A DNA stretch of 64,000 nucleotides from NCBI GenBank assembly GCA_023014335.1, contig JAECYW010000004.1, forward strand, positions 3,906,001 through 3,970,000, read 5' to 3'. The position numbers were made by a program, and so were the translations under genes. The notes under the pieces were generated by a model, which was given only the letters and a program-made list of their open reading frames with translations, was not told where the DNA came from and did not search any database. Source of the stretch: Galerina marginata (Eukaryota > Basidiomycota > Agaricomycetes > Agaricales > Galerinaceae). Below are positions 59,689-64,000 of this stretch, piece after piece. Position 1 is the first letter of the stretch; each line of letters opens with the position of its first letter.

Positions 59689-59940
59689 CTACTTCACGGC
59701 TAGTGTTTGTTGCTACTGCAGTAGGCTGAGATCAATGCTAAATTCAGAGCAAAAAGGGGAATTATCATTCACCTGCCTTGTTTCGAAAGGAGAAGGAAGT
59801 ACGTAGTTTAAAGGTTGGTGGAAACTGAAAGAACCTGTGTACTCGGTGTAGTAGCCGCCCGAGAGTAAGTTTATAGATTAGATCATCATCGATGCATCAT
59901 CAGTGGCACATGTGTAAATGCGGTCACGCCGAATCCAAGT

Positions 59941-60351
59941 TTGCCTGCGTCTTGCGGCTTGCCATTCGCGTGCCCGCCAGACCGCACCAGCACGCCTGGA
60001 CAGACCCCAGCTGCCGGGAGTCCTATCCATTTGGCCTACTATCTCGATCGCAACTTTGATACACGGTATCCTGCCATGCTAGGCGATTGGAAGGCTGCTT
60101 GTTCGGGGCAAGTCTCACGATTCGCAACGTCACTGGCCTCCCTTTCTTTGCATTTCATTCCCATCTTAGAGTTGAGGAGCATTAGATCACCGGAACGGGT
60201 CACCTTCGTCGATGCCTGTAGCATACAACTCGTCACTATTTTCGATACATTTTCGTCCCGTAATTTTAGCAGAGTGAATCCTCGGCTTCAGCAATTCTTA
60301 TATCCATTTCAAGCCCAGGATTTCAGTGTCGCAAGGTCCCTCCAATTTTGA
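59941..60351 (+). pseudogene. Relic middle section of an F-box-like gene
   Basis: A 136-codon frame whose end (IFDTFSSRNFSRV, LYPFQAQDFSVARSLQF) matches the family's middle segment (IFDAFSSCAFSKI ... LQALGSTVARFLLSLQF). The F-box core and the C-terminal block are missing. The frame has no conserved N-terminus, so it is unlikely to be a functional short gene. It lies 340 bp upstream of the second GST. Confidence 0.65.
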
Positions 60352-60689
60352 CCAGTCAGAATTTAGTTTTGTTTACTCGAGAGCGTTTCTACCTCTCATG
60401 GTCGTGTAGCAATATGAACTTACCTCGGAGAACAGAAGAAGTCTGTCGTATGTCGTAACTTAGATTCGACTCCAGTCTCAATGGATCAACTTTACCTTTT
60501 TGTACCGAGCTTGTGATTTGGGGGTGGGCTATTTTAGGAGTTTTCTTCTTCTGTTGGGTTTAATTATACCCCAGCGTTGCCGAGTCCGGGTCATTAAAAC
60601 GCTTATAATCATGGAGCCGAGTGCTCGGTTAGTTCTGGCCATCCTGCCTTTAATATCCATCCACAGGGTTTACGGAATCCTTCGCAGAG

Positions 60690-61579
60690 ATGCTGCTCAA
60701 ACTATACGGACATGCTGTTTCAACGGCAACTCGTCGAGCAGCCATAGTTCTTGTTGAGAAAGAGGTCCCTTTCGAATTCATTCCTGTCAACACTCGGAAG
60801 CCCTATCTGGAACAGAAAAAACCAGAATATTTGGCGAAGCAGCCGTTCGGCCAGATCCCACTTCTTGTGCGTCATGAGCAATCTATTCAAAGCATTACTT
60901 AAGAGCTTAAATACTTCACTCGCGACAGGACGACGACGGCTTCCTACTCTACGAAAGCCGTGCAATCGGGCGTTATATTGCTGAGAAATATAAAAATCAA
61001 GGACCTGCGCTTATTCCGGTGGATCTCAAGGCGAAGGCGATTTTCGAGCAAGCTGCTTCAAGTGAACTCGCCAATTTCGATTTTTATGCATCTCAGGTAT
61101 ATACAGAGATCGTTAAGAAGAAGTTAGCACCGCTTGCTATACTCACTCTTTTCTCATACTAATGGAATACTAGGAGGCAAGGTCTTGAAACGGACTACTC
61201 TTTTGTTACCAAGCTGCTTTCCGAACTTTCAGTCAAGTTGGACGCGTACGATGCCATTTTGTCGAAGCAACGATTCTTAGTCGGAGATGTAAGCCCTTGA
61301 TTTCCTGTTTATTACTATTCTGTGGAACCCATTACATTCTTTACAGGACGTTACCCTCGTTGACCTGTTTCATCTTCCTTTCGGCGTAGGACTGGCACTA
61401 ACAGGAAGCGACATCATCGAGAGCAAGCCACATGTCAACAGGTCAGTCCATGAGATAATTACCTTCGAATTGCCTATTTTCTCACAAGTAGTTTGCTGAA
61501 ATTGTGTAGGTGGTTTAGAGAACTGGCCTCACGTCCTTCATGGCGGGTAGTTAAAGATGGTGTCAAAAGCACAGCATGA
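60690..61579 (+). CDS. Glutathione S-transferase, phi-like class, second copy
   Basis: Five exons (60690-60866, 60929-61122, 61174-61288, 61347-61441, 61510-61579) give 216 residues. Thioredoxin-fold half: MLLKLYGHAVSTATRRAAIV, cis-Pro motif FGQIPLL and DDDGFLLYESRAIGRYIAEK. Helical half: SKQRFLVGDDVTLVDLFHL and the end WFRELASRPSWRVVKDGVKS. The last three exons have exactly the same lengths (115, 95, 70 nt) as in the GST at 15363-16233, and exon 2 is 194 nt in both, so the two are paralogues from one duplication. It is likely a cytosolic detoxification enzyme; the substrate is unknown. No TATA box as clear as in the first copy was seen. Confidence 0.95.
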
Positions 61580-61753
61580 ATTACCACTCGGATAGAACTT
61601 TAGAAGTACTTGTTGATAGTTTTAAATCTTGATGTATGGTCGGAGCTGGTGGGAAGTATGAATAGGGGCATTCAAAAGTAATACAGAAGAGAGTCAATTG
61701 GAAAACGACTACTTTTTGTCGCAAGGGGCCTTGTGTTGATACCGCCAAAAAGA

Positions 61754-61860
61754 TGACAAGAGTGGGACTCGAACCCACGCAACATTACGTTATGAGAAAA
61801 CCCGCTTATGCAGGCAAGCAAAGCTTGAGTCACACGCCTTAACCGCTCGGCCATCTTGCC
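61754..61860 (-). tRNA. tRNA-Leu (anticodon CAA) with a 27-nt intron
   Basis: The acceptor stem GGCAAGA pairs with TCTTGTC. The D arm reads GGCCGAGCGGTTAAGGC as in Leu/Ser class II tRNAs. The anticodon loop CTCAAG gives CAA, followed by an intron (61797-61823) after position 37. The 3' anticodon half is TCATA (one G-T pair). A 12-nt variable arm precedes the T arm GTGGG-TTCGAGT-CCCAC. Discriminator A; CCA is not encoded. Confidence 0.95.
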
Positions 61861-61996
61861 ATCCCTAAGGTCTTCAAATTGACCTACATGGCGCTAAAGC
61901 GCTCGCATTGCCCTCAGACGGACTGCTCTAAAATTATCTTCCTTTGTTCTCACTTTTACGACCACTTAGTACTTATGCACAGACCTCTTTAGCCCA

Positions 61997-62164
61997 ATGA
62001 TGCCTGCTTTGGTGAACGTCACGGATATCTTGACGGCTACATTACTCGTCTGGCCGTTACTCTCTGCTGCCACCGGGTTTCCTCTCGCGCCATCTATTAC
62101 TGTCGAGGCGATTATTGGCTTGTTCTTGTGCGCGGTGGCTGGCTTTGTGAGCTTCAGGAAGTGA
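61997..62164 (+). CDS. Possible small two-TM protein, 55 residues
   Basis: An ATG-to-stop frame with two hydrophobic segments (ILTATLLVWPLLSAATGF and AIIGLFLCAVAGFVSF) and a basic end FRK. No family recognised. It could be an exon of a larger membrane protein or a chance frame. The pattern of two helices separated by a Pro/Ser/Thr linker makes it worth listing. Confidence 0.3.
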   Translation: MMPALVNVTDILTATLLVWPLLSAATGFPLAPSITVEAIIGLFLCAVAGFVSFRK

Positions 62165-62899
62165 TCTTTGTTGAATATTTTATTTGCCGAAAAGACGTCG
62201 TTGGTAGCTTTGAGCTGCTGCTGACATCCGCCGCCTGGGGTGAACTCGAAGTTGAGGAGGATTCAGATGCCCCATAATTCGGTGGACGTCTCAGTGTTGC
62301 CCCTAACGGTCGTAATGTAATGGAAGAGGTCGTCGAACGTCGAGGCATACGTACTGCACGATGTTGTCAGTCCCATTCTCAAGTACTTAAGCTTGCCTGC
62401 GTACGAAGCCGAAGCCCTTGAATTGTCAGGCGTTGTTTAACGCGCTGGTACAGGTCTGGCTTGGCTGTGGATTTTCCTTGTTGTTCGTACGTCGCTGGCA
62501 TAGCCATTCGCAAGTTGACCAGGGTCACGGAGGGGGCAGCTTAAGCCACAGTTTTCAAGAGAACAGAGCCGGATGCAGCGTATCTTGTCGGCGGCCTTTA
62601 GCTGAGGATTAGCTGAACAAATGGGGTATTGAATAATGTTCGTTGAACTTCGTTCCACCGTCAACAGGATCAGATGACCGAACGATCTTATTAAAAAATC
62701 AACATCGCGAAGTAATATCACCATGATGTCAATCAGCTCTTTCGGACAGGATGTATCGTTCATCGATCAATGTTGTTCATGGAAGAGGTAAGATCTACGA
62801 AGTCAAAGCATACATATCTAACTCCAATCTTTCTACCGGAACTTTATCTGACAGGAATACAAACGTCCAAAGGAAAGAATCTACAACAAGTCCGAGTCA
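62165..62899. other. Spacer left of the IDO gene
   Basis: About 0.7 kb. Some + strand coding-like text occurs (VVSPILKYLSLPAYEAEALE near 62365-62425), but stops interrupt every frame. No gene supported. Confidence 0.3.
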
Positions 62900-63991
62900 T
62901 TAAGTCTGTGGTATGAGTGTTTCGGTCGTTCGCGTTCGCGTGTCCTTCAAGAACTTTACCAAATCCGTACCTCCAGTTCCTTTCAACACCTCACTCGGCT
63001 GATCATGAGAGTAGGATTCAAACACCTGTTTTGCCGCCGTAGATGTCGCTATTGCCGCCCTTCTCGCAGGGCCCAATATGTAGAGTGCCGCGATTATCAT
63101 ATGGGCATCACGGAACTCCTTGAGCGACATGACGGCGTGGTTATACGCTGACAGCAGTTCCGCGTCATTGGCGTCCATAACAAATGCGCGCAGGGGGCGA
63201 GGGTTCGCTTTCAGATGGTCCAGAAACAACCGGTGGTTCCGAGGCATGTACGACTGCATGCGGGACATGAACGACGGGCGACCTGGCGATGTGGTTTGGT
63301 GGTCCACGCCGAGAAAAATGTCAAGGACGTGCACCATAGAACTCTGTCCCGCGCTCGGCCCCGATAGCTCGGTCGGAACGCGAAGCTGCGGGTGCGCATC
63401 CAGGCCTTCGAAAACCCACTTGCTCTTATTTTCGGCAGAGTCCTCACCTCTGAACCATGGCCGCACCTGGTTGTAATAAACGTCGGGATCGCACGACTTT
63501 TTCACGTCCAAGAGGAGCGTTTTTAGTTCGACGATGACGCCTGCAATCGTATGGAGATACTCCTTGATCCGTCGTACGGCAATAGCGTCCCCGACGAACG
63601 TTTCGTCCATGGTCACTCGCATGAGCTCCAGGACCTCCACTCCGCGAAGCTCAATGCGAGCGGAGCAGAGGTAAAACTCTTCCTCATCGGTGAGGTTCGT
63701 GAACATAGTCTGTGTGCGGATAGTGCTCGGAGTAGGCAGAGCAACATCCGACTTGGGGGCATTCCGGAAGTCCCAATTGTACAGAACGGTGTCGGAGAAT
63801 GTTAGCACTGGGGGAATGTCAAGCTCGGCCGAGACCTGGAGAAGGGGGATACCAATTGATTGGGGTATTGAGATTACTTGAGACGGCGGCAGGCTCTGAA
63901 CATAGAAGTGAAGGAGATAGGCAAGAACCAAATGGGCCCTTCTCAGAAGGATCGGCGAGTTGCTCAAACCTTCCGTTGCGAGCGTAGGCAG
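62900..63991 (-). CDS. Indoleamine 2,3-dioxygenase, 5' end outside the window
   Basis: Heme enzyme that opens the indole ring of tryptophan to N-formylkynurenine, the first step of the kynurenine/NAD route (yeast BNA2 counterpart). The minus-strand exon ends at 62900 and opens at an acceptor site (63992-63996, CTTAG on the coding strand), so upstream exons lie beyond the right edge. About 363 residues are visible: LRRAHLVLAYLLHFYVQSLP, PPVLTFSDTVLYNWDF, GPSAGQSSMVHVLDIFLGVD, FMSRMQSYMPRNHRLFL, the proximal heme His in LKEFRDAHMIIAALYI, and the C-terminal substrate-loop motif GTGGTDLVKFLKDTR. The chain looks intact over this part. Confidence 0.92.
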   Translation of the reverse strand: MPTLATEGLSNSPILLRRAHLVLAYLLHFYVQSLPPSQVISIPQSIGIPLLQVSAELDIPPVLTFSDTVLYNWDFRNAPKSDVALPTPSTIRTQTMFTNLTDEEEFYLCSARIELRGVEVLELMRVTMDETFVGDAIAVRRIKEYLHTIAGVIVELKTLLLDVKKSCDPDVYYNQVRPWFRGEDSAENKSKWVFEGLDAHPQLRVPTELSGPSAGQSSMVHVLDIFLGVDHQTTSPGRPSFMSRMQSYMPRNHRLFLDHLKANPRPLRAFVMDANDAELLSAYNHAVMSLKEFRDAHMIIAALYILGPARRAAIATSTAAKQVFESYSHDQPSEVLKGTGGTDLVKFLKDTRTRTTETLIPQT

Positions 63992-64000
63992 CTAAGATAT

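Noticed and set aside
61672..61854. Minus-strand frame overlapping the tRNA
   Set aside because: It runs through the tRNA-Leu and has no protein-like features.

Overview
This window looks like nuclear DNA of a mushroom-forming basidiomycete (Agaricomycetes). The reasons are short (about 45-70 bp) GT-AG introns that interrupt nearly every housekeeping gene, a class II tRNA-Leu(CAA) with an intron, fungal-type IDO, XRN1, ORC1 and phi-like GST proteins, a fungal SLATT protein, and a large family of F-box-like proteins. All exon chains given as exact were built by hand from splice signals and family motifs. In each of them the exon lengths sum to a multiple of three.

Left part (1-21.7 kb): a mostly + strand run of conserved genes. 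These are the 3' part of GMP synthase (1-2087), the 20-exon cytoplasmic 5'-3' exoribonuclease XRN1 (4252-9549), a SLATT-domain membrane protein (11281-12368), a glutathione S-transferase (15363-16233), a frameshifted F-box-like gene (16741-18361) and the origin recognition complex subunit ORC1 (18567-21656, with one GC-AG intron). The stretches at 2.1-4.2, 9.6-11.2 and 12.4-15.3 kb contain scattered coding-like fragments that I could not assemble.

Middle (22-48.6 kb): an accessory region of F-box-like paralogues, both intact and dead, a seven-TM-like membrane protein, a TA-flanked MITE (30911-31204), a small-heat-shock-like protein, a tandem duplication carrying two three-exon F-box-like genes (35745-37532 and 38823-40673), a G/C-rich, internally duplicated and disrupted F-box/leucine-rich locus (41.5-44.7 kb), a type II membrane protein resembling fungal O-fucosyltransferases (45096-47760) and ribosomal protein eS10 (47993-48626).

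Right part (48.6-64 kb): a 3.49 kb Tc1/mariner-like DNA transposon with matched inverted ends and a TA target duplication (49814-53304) sits inside an older inverted-repeat sequence that is also found upstream of the eS10 gene. It is followed by a second cluster of F-box-like genes and relics (54.4-60.4 kb), a second GST (60690-61579), the tRNA-Leu (61754-61860) and the 3' portion of an indoleamine 2,3-dioxygenase gene running off the right edge.

No operon-like or pathway logic links the genes. The main theme is repeated local duplication and decay of one F-box-like family around stable housekeeping genes, with DNA-transposon activity at the margins.
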